Of a stretch of DNA of 64,000 nucleotides, positions 1 through 9,080 are shown in pieces; position 1 is the stretch's first letter, and each line of letters begins with the position of its first letter. Source of the DNA: Garcia nutans (taxonomy: Eukaryota; Streptophyta; Magnoliopsida; Malpighiales; Euphorbiaceae); assembly GCA_947685225.1 (NCBI GenBank), contig CANTUV010000007.1, forward strand, positions 17,132,501-17,196,500. The letters run 5' to 3'. Made by a program: the position numbers and the translations under genes. Under the pieces are notes generated by a model. It did not search any database, was not told the DNA's origin, and saw only the letters and a list, made by a program, of their open reading frames with translations.

Positions 1-498
1 CTTAGGGATTTATTTAACTATAGACCACCTCCTTCTTCACAGTGATTTGGCTTATAATATATTAAGAAATTTGTATTAAACTTATTGTACATAAAATGAT
101 AAAATATAATATCTGACTTTTCAAACCCTTTTTTTTTATTTTCTTCTTTTCTTTTTTACATATGCACATATACAGATGCAATACCATGTTGAATTCATTT
201 TAATTAAATCCAGAGAACCAATACCCATGCGGGTTAGGTTTAAAAATTTTCAATTTCATAATGAATTTAGTGTTTTAAATTACAATCTAATTCAACATGG
301 ATATATTCATCCGAATACAACATGGATAAATCAAATCATATTTCACTTTCCTGTTATATATATTAACCATTAACTTTTCTCCTCGACAATTAAATCACCA
401 ATTTTCCTAGAGCCATCCTAAAAATCACACCAAAATATTTAGCTTCAATATTTCCTTTTTTTACAAACCCACAGCAGTTTCAATTTTCACATCCTATA
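1..498. other. AT-rich leader, no gene recognised
   Basis: I see no recognisable protein, RNA gene or terminal repeat here. A short open frame at 176-373 (65 codons) has no family features I know and sits in AT-rich sequence. The stretch just before 499 could be the 5' flank of the DUF7745-like gene that follows. Confidence 0.4.
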
Positions 499-1572
499 AT
501 GACTGAAGCCAATTTGAAAAAGATAAAAACCTTATTTAAGACCATCAAGGCTACACATTGGGAACAAATATCATGGTCTTCACTCAATGTCATGTTGGAC
601 CAACCATTTTTATATGCCATGGCTTCCTTTTGGGATATGAAAACTAGGACTTTCAAGATAAACAACTTTGAAATTTGCCCTATGATCGAAGAATTTAAAG
701 CTATTCTCGGATATCCAAGAAACCATCCAATGGCATTACCCATACTAACTTCTAAGACTCATAAAAAAATGTAGATGCTGTTTCAACTCTCAAAACTCGA
801 AGTTCTGCAATTGACTAGTGGTGAGAAAATCATGCTCGGTCCCTTGATTGATTTTTGTACTTCCCACTTGGTTCCAAAAAGCATGAGGTCGTATGTTTTG
901 TCTATTTTTGCTTGGTCAATTCCTTCTTATTTCTTCCGATGGTGATATCGATCCATGAGTACTGGATATTATGGACCAAATGGAGGGAGAATTTTCACCA
1001 GTACCCGATATTAGTTGGAAGTCCCTTGCTACTTCAGGTAATCACCTAAATCGGCCTTTCAAATTTTCAATTTAGTTCTTTTTATTTATTTTTATTGCTC
1101 TAATTTTTGCTTAGTCCGCCCTTGTGGGTTTTCAGAACTAGCGAGCTTTTCTAATTTTTGCCTAAGCCGCCCTTACGGGTTTTCAACTTAGCAAACTTTT
1201 TTTTATCGGTTTCAATTTTTCTCTAGACCATCCTTATGAGTTTTTGGAACTAACGAACTGCCTTAATTTTTGCTTAGGCCATCCTTGTGGGTTTTCAACC
1301 TAATATGCTTTTTTTTAATTGAATTATCGCTTGCCTTTACAGATTTGGCTACAGGAGCATCTCTATTTGCTCGACACCGCATCTATGGACTTTACTAGAT
1401 ATTTACCATGACATCATTTTTGCAAGGAAATTACTTCATCCTGCTGCCTCATATGTCGAATGGGTTGATTGGATCCACTCACGGGTTGTTGTTAACATTC
1501 GTTGGTTGGTGCCTTGGTGGAAGATTACCCATATCACCATTCGAACGTATTTGATGTATGTTCCTTTTTCTG
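499..1572 (+). pseudogene. DUF7745-like (plant mobile domain-related) gene, broken
   Basis: The first open part, from the ATG at 499, reads YAMASFWDMKTRTFKI and then MIEEFKAILGYPRN. This matches the 'FWDP...F.F...TIEEF..ILG' block of plant DUF7745 proteins, a family related to the aminotransferase-like plant mobile domain and common in transposon-rich DNA. The frame stops at TAG 772-774. The similarity then resumes in shifted frames (FLLGQFLLISSDGDID near 900-950). A splice donor (CTTCAG|GTAATC, 1037/1038) and an acceptor (CTTTACAG|ATTTGG, 1342/1343) bracket an intron filled by a tandem array. The second exon reads IWLQEHLYLLDTASMDFTRY. It then shifts frame near 1410 and continues with VEWVDWIHSRVVVNIRWLVPWWK, a strong family signature. 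At least two stops or frameshifts make it non-functional. The biochemical role of the family is unknown. The family assignment is from memory of its motifs. Confidence 0.68.
1085..1325 (+). repeat. Intronic tandem array, about four 60-bp units
   Basis: Four diverged copies of a unit resembling TAATTTTTGCTTAGTCCGCC followed by CTTGTGGGTTTTCA begin near 1090, 1154, 1213 and 1263. The array fills most of the intron of the DUF7745-like pseudogene. A related single unit (TAGCCCTTATGGGTTCTAAG) occurs near 62552, so the motif belongs to a dispersed repeat. Confidence 0.75.
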
Positions 1573-1589
1573 CTCTTCATTGAGGCCCT

Positions 1590-2894
1590 TGTTATGATCC
1601 TCATCGAATTAGGGTTTTGGGATTTGAATTAGGGATTTGGTTATTAAAACAAAGCTACTATTTTGGTCTTAGTAAACAAAGCTACTATTTTGGTTTGAGA
1701 AAACAAAGCTAGGGTTTTGGTTTTAGAAAACAAAGCTACTAGGAATATATTTTTAACCTTTGGGCCATCGAATATTTAATTCAAATTGATATTGTATGAG
1801 ACTCATGCTACTGTGATATTGATTTAAGGTTACTGTGATATTTGAATTAAGGTTAAACAAGCTCCCTTGGATAAAGTAGTTTACTAGACATTCAAAATAA
1901 GTTTTGTAGACATGGATTCTCAAATAGTTTGTTGGATAAAAACAACAGAAGAACAAAATAAAACAATTCAATGAAATAATAATGAATGAACTATTATGAA
2001 TTTTCAAACAGGTTAGATATAGAATTTCAAACCTCCGTTTATTGGTTCCACCGATATTTCACGTTGATTCAAGCTTTATGTTTGCACCAGTTGTAGAATT
2101 TTAGTTGAACAAAGTGAAGACAGTATGCTACTGCCATCTGGTTTATTGTGGTTCCATGTATTTTGGATTGCTTTTCATAATGGTCACTATTAAGGTTTTT
2201 TTTAATTAATTCCTTATTGCTTGTCCCTCTTAATTCTTGCTGCTGCTAATAATTGCAAAAAAAAAAATCCCCTCTCCGTTCTTTTTAATCCTGTATTTGT
2301 AGAAACATATTCGGTTCAAACCAAGTAACCAAGTATTAATTTCCTATTTAGAAATGGTTTCTCTGAAGCATATCAAATTAGATCATTTTTAATTTGAGGA
2401 AAACCGTTATCATGTCAGATTAAAACAAGTTTAATCCGACATGGATCAAAGACCATATTGAATTAAAAAGTCTAATTTGATATGGACTAGCTCCATATCG
2501 AATTAGAATTTACCTAATTTGATATGGAGCAAGGTCCATATCGAATTAGAGTAATTCTAATTTGATGTGGAGCAAGATCCTAATTCGATATGGACATGTC
2601 CATATCATCCATATCAAATTAGGCATGGTCTAATTTGATATGAACCATCCATATCGAATTAGACAAGCCTAATTCGATATGGCATAATCCATATCGAACT
2701 AAACTTGCTTTAATATCAAATCGGACCATTTCGGGGCTTTAAAAATTGAACCAGACTTATTTTAGGCCTTAAAAAGCTGGACCTATCAAATTAAAAGTTT
2801 AGAATAGGTTTAAGCTTATTAAGGAATCGATCAAACATAACTTAGGCCTTCTTTACTTAAGATCGAACTAGCTAGGGCTAAAATCAAGGGTCTA
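1590..2894 (-). mobile_element. LTR-like fragment, Tat-type terminus
   Basis: Read on the minus strand from 2894, the sequence starts TGTAGACCCTTGATTTTAG. This closely matches the start of the T1 3' LTR at 23695 (TGTAGACCCTTAATTTTAA). Both then show a block of palindromes and later a run of AACCCTAA-type sequence (here about 1600-1730, in T1 about 24880-25050). I infer a related LTR in opposite orientation. No polypurine tract lies outside 2894, and the 3' end of the LTR is not clear, so the extent is approximate. A small open frame at 1753-2007 is not convincing. Confidence 0.45.
2420..2712. repeat. Palindromic TAATTTGATATGG / CCATATCGAATTA cluster
   Basis: At least ten alternating forward and reverse copies of a 12-14-bp motif (AATTTGATATGG, CCATATCGAATTA) are packed into 300 bp. 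Neighbouring copies can pair as short hairpins. The CpG-containing and TpG/CpA-containing versions alternate, as expected from deamination of methylated CpG. Confidence 0.8.
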
Positions 2895-3834
2895 CAGATG
2901 GATTATGGAAATTGGAGTTGAGGTTGAATGAACGAAATATTGGGAGTGTTTTCTTCTGTAGGTTGTGTTTTAATTGGAGAAGATGTTGGAAATGTCAAAT
3001 TTTAGGGGAGACTATAATATCCCAATGTATGCCTTATAAGTTTTGAATATTGTTGTTGTTTTATATGGGATTGAATGTATATGTTAATTTGCAAGAGAAA
3101 AGAAATTAAAAGAAAGTGTATATGTTGTATATATGGAAGTATAAATAACATATATGCAAGTCAAATGGGTGGTAAAGGGAAGAAGATATTTTAATTTGTG
3201 ATTTGTGAAATTACTAAAAGAGGGCAAGTGCTTTAAAGGAAATCGAAACAATTTGTAAAAGGGTGTTTTGGTAATTGCTCATGTTGAAATACTAGGTGGA
3301 GATTTAAAGAGAAGTTTGACTTTGTTTCTTTATGTTCTTTTCTTCTTTTCCATGGTGTTGGCCGGCTCATCTAAAGACAAGAGAAAGCAAGAGAGCAAGA
3401 GAGGATTTTAAGGTTCTAAGCTCAAATTGAAGGAAGATCTAAGTGATCAAGTTGATGATTCAAGAAGTTTCATTACTTTGGTAAGTCCTCTTTTGATTTC
3501 TTTGCTTATTTGAAGTTGTGTTTGAGTTTGATAGATTATTTAAGGGTGTGTTGTTTGATTGTGATATGTTTAAGAGAGTTTGATTGAATTGATTATGGAT
3601 TATAAGGATGGATTGAAGAAAAGAGTAAGTTGGTTGGAAGAGATGGTGTTGTATTTGTGTTTAAGGTTTTGTGATGATATTTGTGATTTGTGTTTGTTAT
3701 AGATGTGGAGTTGTTTTGGTGTTTTTGTAAGTTTAAGATGGTTTTTGGGTATGTTTTGTTAAGTTTGTTTGGTGGATGTTGGTGAATAGAAGTGTTTTGT
3801 TGGGTGTTTTGTTGTTTTGGCCGGAATCTGAGTT

Positions 3835-4135
3835 TTTGGCCTGACACGCCTATGAGCACGTCCAGAGTTTTAGGCGTGTCAATTGTGTTGGAGGCAGTAG
3901 GTTTGACACGACCATTAACACGTCCGTGTTATTGAGCGTGTCATAGCTACTATGAGATTGGAGAGTTTACACGGCCATGAGCACGCTCACGTTGTCGGAC
4001 GTGTTGATATTTTTCAGAGAGGCAGAATGTATTACACGCCCAGTGACAAGCCCGTGGTTCTGAGCGTGTAAAATCTTCTGTGTTGTGGAGTTAGGGCACG
4101 GTCAGGGGCACGCCCGTGTGGTTGAGCGTGTCATG
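3835..4135 (+). repeat. GC-rich palindromic tandem array in solo LTR
   Basis: About five units of about 62 bp carry GACACG...CGTGTC palindromes (GACACGCC, GAGCACGTCC, GCGTGTC). They stand out by GC content from the AT-rich LTR. Equivalent ACACGGCC/GGCCGTGT arrays occur at the same relative place in the G3 and L4 LTRs. Confidence 0.8.
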
Positions 4136-4551
4136 TTTAGAGTTTGCCCTAGTTAACTCTTAACTTGATTATTTCATGTGTATCCCTAAGCAAGTGTATG
4201 TTATTATTTTTGGATTAGGTCTTGAAGAAAGTGATTTGTCATTGATCTAAGAAGTAAAAGAATCTTGGAAAAGGAAGTGTTTAGAGTTGTGTGAATTGTT
4301 ATTGAGGTAAGTACAAATATTGCATTATTACATTGTTGACTTAAATGAATAATGTACTTTGTTATGTTTATATCAATGATGCTATGTGTATAATGTGAAG
4401 GATATGATGATGTAAATGATTGTATATTTGAAAGATGAATTGTTATAATGTGGATTGAGATGTGATGGAATATAAAGCCATTGTGATTGGCTATAATGAC
4501 TTTGAGGCATGTTTGCCTAATTGATAATGAAATAATGAATGAATTGTGTGT

Positions 4552-4904
4552 CTAATGTGTTATTCCATTTTCAGAGTTTTGTTGATTGGTGGCATGCCTA
4601 TTAGTAACAATCTCTTGAAGTTAGGTTGGAATTGATCCTTGAAGCCAAGTTGGGTAGAAGTTTAACATGTTTTACTCCCCTTGAAGCTTGGTTGGGTCTA
4701 GTCCTTGAAGCCTAATTGAGATGTTACAACCCTTGAAGCTAGGTTGGGTTGGTTCTTGAAGCCAAGTGGGGTTGATACTTAGCATGCTTTGTTCCCCTTG
4801 AAGCTTGGTTGAACCTAATCCTTGAAGCCTAGTTGGGATAATGATAATGATAAATGTGATAACAAAACCAAAGCATTAACTCTGAAAATTGAATGACATA
4901 TTAG
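4552..4904. repeat. Inverted repeat bracketing a CTTGAAGC tandem array
   Basis: The left arm (4552-4578) and right arm (4878-4904) are 27-bp reverse complements with three mismatches; the core is ATTCMATTTTCAGAGTT. GGCATGCC follows the left arm and GGGCCCATGCTTGTC follows the right arm. The loop of about 300 bp holds 6-8 copies of a unit like CCTTGAAGCTTGGTTGGG. The same arrangement is present in every Tekay-type LTR of the window. Confidence 0.85.
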
Positions 4905-5130
4905 TGTCTTTTGGGCCCATGCTTGTCTTTGTTTAAATGTGATTTATTAATGGTAAAATAATTGAATAATAAGATCTATGGAATGACTTTGAAATGTGAT
5001 ATGTTTATAGGTGTATGATTTATGAAATATGAAGGTGTGATATTATCTTTCCACCTATGAGGTTGTCTCTATTGTTAAATGTGTGACATTGCATTGCATT
5101 GCATTAAAGCATAATGTTAGTATACTTTGT

Positions 5131-5178
5131 ACTACTAAGCCGTTGGCTTAGCGCGATAGTGGTTGATTCCGCAGGTGA
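5131..5178 (+). promoter_or_regulatory. CTAAGCC hairpin plus GCAG|GTGAC motif
   Basis: TACTA is followed by CTAAGCCGTTGGCTTAG (5135-5151, a perfect 7-bp stem with a GTT loop), then GCGCGAT and CCGCAG|GTGACA. The block is conserved in all Tekay-type LTRs here. It could be a 3' splice site with a branch-point-like TACTAAG, or a folded RNA element. The role is inferred; the conservation is seen. Confidence 0.5.
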
Positions 5179-5592
5179 CAAGGTTGAACCCGAGAGTTCC
5201 TCAAGACCGAGTGAGAGTAGACATTGAAGGATTTATTTTGGGACTTAAAGATCAGAGAAAAGCTGCCAATCATGTATAACTTCTTTATATTTTGTAAAGT
5301 ATGGATTCTAATGTAAATATATGTATAATTGTAAATATGGATTTGAATGTATTCATATATGTAAATATTTTATAAATTCCGCTGCGTATTAAGTAAACGT
5401 ATATATATCTATTTTATTTTATATTACAAGTTAATTACTCTATTTTCTATAATATATAATGAAAGAATATCTTATCATATAAAATGATTTAAATGTTAAA
5501 GAAAACTCTAGCGTCCCTATATTCAGTGTACGTATATTACATTGTGGTGTTATGTAGTGTGCGTGTACAGGATGTAGGGGTGTTACAGAGAC

Positions 5593-5812
5593 TCTACCAA
5601 AATTTTTATTGATATTAGATTTAGTTTTGTTTAAAATTAAATGTATAAGTGTATATGCATTTTATGACATCCCTTGATAATACTTAACAGGATTGTCTAG
5701 GGGTGTTACACATTTGGACAAATAGAGAAGATAAATTTTGGTAGATATGGTATTGCACTGGCTATCACTTTGAAAGGGGAAAAAACTAGACATAGATTTT
5801 ATTTAGGCTTGT
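5593..5812. other. Flanking sequence, no gene recognised
   Basis: This continues the insertion target of the solo LTR. A GGGGTGTTACA at about 5700-5710 resembles an LTR 3' end, but I see no matching start or duplication, so it is left unassigned. Confidence 0.35.
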
Positions 5813-5987
5813 CTGAAATTTTGGAATGCTTTGGATCATGTGTTTATGTTTAGAGCTGTGATGGAGTAGATGTGTCATACCTTCAAGGAATTCAGTGCTA
5901 TACTAGGATGTAACACTGAGGTTAAGCTGGCAATTCCTAAATTCCGTATTGGCTATTTTCATGCTTTTCAGAGATTGTCAACTTGAG
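5813..5987 (+). pseudogene. DUF7745-like fragment
   Basis: One frame reads FWNALDHVFMFRAVME, a TAG stop, then CHTFKEFSAILGCNTEV and LAIPKFRIGYFHAF. This is the 'FWD...F.F...T.EEF..ILG' block also seen at 570-715, in a different copy. The frame ends at TGA near 5986, and the element G1 begins 14 bp later, so the rest was cut off. It is a remnant with no function of its own. Confidence 0.5.
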
Positions 5988-6000
5988 TGAGGTTGAGGCC

Positions 6001-8984
6001 TATAACACCTTTGTACCATATATACGTACAATACATATTTTCTGCATATGTAAAATATGCCTATACGGTACAAAAATATCACCAACCGGTTTACTAAATT
6101 TTTTTAAACATTTCCAATTTAAAATTTCAAATTATAAATATATAAAAATTAAATAGAATACAAATATTCTTTACTTGTTATAAGAACCCAAAATAAATAA
6201 TAGATATAAAAATCTCTGGAAAAAAATTCACCAGAGTTTTGTCTGTAATTTGGATATCCCAAAATTTATCAAAACACAACCTGCAAAAAAGAAAACACTC
6301 CCAAATAATTTCAAATCACTATCTCAACCATACTTCTCAATTTAACCAAGTTTCTCAAACATTTATACATATAGATATATATAATTTAAAACACACTTAC
6401 TCTCCCATTTCAAATACATTGACCCAAACATTCTTTATAATATACAATACGTAAAATCCAAAACATAATATATTATGCATAAAACTCAAAATGCACAATA
6501 ACATAAAAATATATACATGCTGCTGGTAGTGTTTCTGATCTCGATAGCAACTCAACAAGCTCAACTACAAGTCTAGACCTGACCTGGTCTAGAAGAACTC
6601 TCTGGCTCAACTGGGTCTACCCTGTCACCTGCACGATAGAAACAATCGCGCTAAGCCGAAGCCTAGTGGTATAAACTTTGATAATAACAATATAACTCAA
6701 TGCAATACCAAATGCACAATGCATATAGATGTCACATCAATCCACTTTCTTATATTTTTCAAATATTTTATAAGCACAACTCATAACATTATATTACTCA
6801 ATTGTATCATAATTCATAATTCACATTAAAACAAAGACAAGCATGGGCCCAAAAAAATCTAATATGCTATTCAAATTTCAGAGTTACTGCTATGGTCCAT
6901 AATGACACCATGTGTCTAGCCTCGTAGGCAATATATCCATGGATAATGTAACAGCCCCAGTCTCTTAGACCTCAACCCAGCTAGACCCTTAGGCCCCAGT
7001 ATCTTGGTCCTCAACCCTGCTAGACTGCTACAGTTTTTGAGGATTACAACCCAGTCATTTCACTCCAAAAATATCATATTTATCAGTTGGCCTGGCTTAC
7101 GACCTAATCTTTTCACCATTCCAGCGTATAGGCCGTAAGCAATCATAGGCATGCCGCCAAACCCAAAACTCTAAAAATTGAATAGCATACTAGGCACACA
7201 ATTTATTCATATTTCTCATTATCAATCTCTTTCTCTTTGTCACGTATTTAATCTAGGCACATTGCCTTATTTTCACTTTTTTTTCTCACATTTCATATTT
7301 TTCACATGTTTCTCATTTTTATCAATATCAATTCATTTCATTATTAAACATATCTCATTTTTGCATTCACAACACATTACCCAATTACTTTGGGTATTTT
7401 CATATAATATGAATATTTCACATGTTACACAAATTAGCCATTATAAATGGCTTTTCACAATGCATTTAACACATATATGACATTACAAATCTCATAGCAT
7501 ATTATTCATACACAATCAATGAACCAAGTAACTTAACACATTTTTCAACCAAAATGTGTTAAGTCCAAATGTTATGCAAATATAGACATTATATTCAATG
7601 TTTGTACATACCTCCACTAGCAACCCAAAGCATACTAAAAACAACCTTCAATCCAATCTTTCCAACTTGCCCTTCATCACTTGGATGAAGTAAATCAACC
7701 TCTCTCAATGCCTAAACCAAATGTGTTAGCAAATAATCATTTAGTATCACATTTAATGGCATTTCCAACATTAAACCATAATTACACATCACTCCTACAA
7801 ATTTTTAAAAATTTAGCCTTTCCTTACTTCCACATTAGAATTTCATTCTACTACAATTAAATTAGTGTATTAAGTTTATTTATTTTATTAAAAATATATT
7901 TTAATACATTTGAATCATTTACATTATAAAATTATACTCATACACAAAATCTCAAAAATGGCATAACCTTCCCCCATTGAAGGTTTTCCATTCCAACACA
8001 ATCCATTACTCATTCCAAGCTTATATTCATCACTTGTAACACTAAACAACATGCTTAAATAAATAAAATCACACAATTCAACCACTTTGGAAAATCACTT
8101 TTCCAAAACCCTAAATCTCCACTTCCATTCTCAAACTCCAACCCAACACCACCAAATCCAATATTTGACTTTAAAATACTTGTTTATGAATCAAAACAAC
8201 TCATTTAGAATCAATTTGCACAATTAAAGTTCATGTTTTCAAAACCCAAAAAATCCATAACCCTAAATTCTCTCTCTTCACCATTCTTTAACCAAACTCC
8301 ATCATCTCTTCAATCTAACCTTAGAATCATTGTTAACTACCCAAAATAACATCATACACACAAATTCTAATAATTATAACATACTACATCAAAATTCAAA
8401 TTTTCACATAATCCAAATTTCCAAGGAATTTAAAGAAAAGAGATGGAAACTTACTAATTTTGGTGGAAATCACCAAAAATTCACTTGAAACTTGTTAATT
8501 CCTTCAATTTATGGAGTATGGAAGAATCAAATTCTTGGTCTAACTCCCATAGAAAATTCGGCCGAAGGAAGGAGAAGAAGAAGAAGAAGAAGACTTTTAA
8601 TATTTCTTTTCCTTTCATCTTTTTTTAAACCACACATATATATATTAAAATAATTTAATATTTAATATTTAATTATTTTTTTAATAAATTAAAGGTCTTA
8701 ATTTCCCTCTTCCATTCAAAAATAATTTTTTTTGAATTATTTTATTAATTTTGAATTTATAAGATTTAATTACCAAAATACCATTTTCTTTTAAAAAGTG
8801 TTGACTTTTATATATGTTTTGTATATTTTGCATATATATCATATATATATATATTTCACTTTTTTATTTAAAATCCCTTCATTTTTCATTTAAAACCATT
8901 AATTTAATTTATCCTTTTAAATTATAATTTATTTTATCAAATTTTCTAAAAATTAGAAATTTTCAAAAATTTTAGGATGTTACA
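6001..8984 (-). repeat. G1 3' LTR (2,984 bp)
   Basis: On the plus strand it runs from TATAACACC (expected TGTAACACC) to GGATGTTACA. The first 1.4 kb matches 13839-15222 closely. It contains the inverted-repeat bracket (arms 6859-6885 and 7167-7193), the CTAAGCC motif (6651-6666), the GCAG|GTGAC block (rc of 6625-6633) and a donor-like AGTAAGT on the minus strand near 8454. Open frames at 6239-6454 and 7178-7480 lie in AT-rich LTR and are not genes. Confidence 0.9.
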
Positions 8985-9000
8985 ATTCTCTCTCCCTAAA
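8985..9000 (-). other. G1 polypurine tract
   Basis: On the minus strand TTTAGGGAGAGAGAAT directly precedes the TGTAACATCC start of the 3' LTR. This is the plus-strand priming site position of a Ty3/gypsy element. Confidence 0.8.
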
Positions 9001-9080
9001 ATAAATTTCATCCTCAAAATTACCCGTTCTCAAGTCTGGAACAAATAGAAAAACTGACTCTGCATCGCCTGCTCACTTTT

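Larger units (their letters stand above)
3014..5587 (+). mobile_element. Solo LTR, Tekay-type Ty3/gypsy (G3-like family)
   Basis: The 2,574-bp unit begins TATAATATCCCAATG (a TG-to-TA change of the usual TGTAATATCCC) and ends GTAGGGGTGTTACA. It is flanked by a perfect 5-bp duplication, GAGAC, at 3009-3013 and 5588-5592. No gag, pol, primer site or second LTR is attached, so it is a solo LTR left by LTR-LTR recombination. Its first bases, its CTTGAAGC tandem array and its last 40 bp resemble the G3 LTRs (for example CCCAATGTRTGCC), so it belongs to that family or a sister. It contains no credible coding sequence; the 3593-3859 minus-strand frame is a composition artefact. Confidence 0.9.

Noticed and set aside
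5698..5710. GGGGTGTTACA as the end of another LTR
   Set aside because: No matching LTR body, start or duplication could be seen around it.
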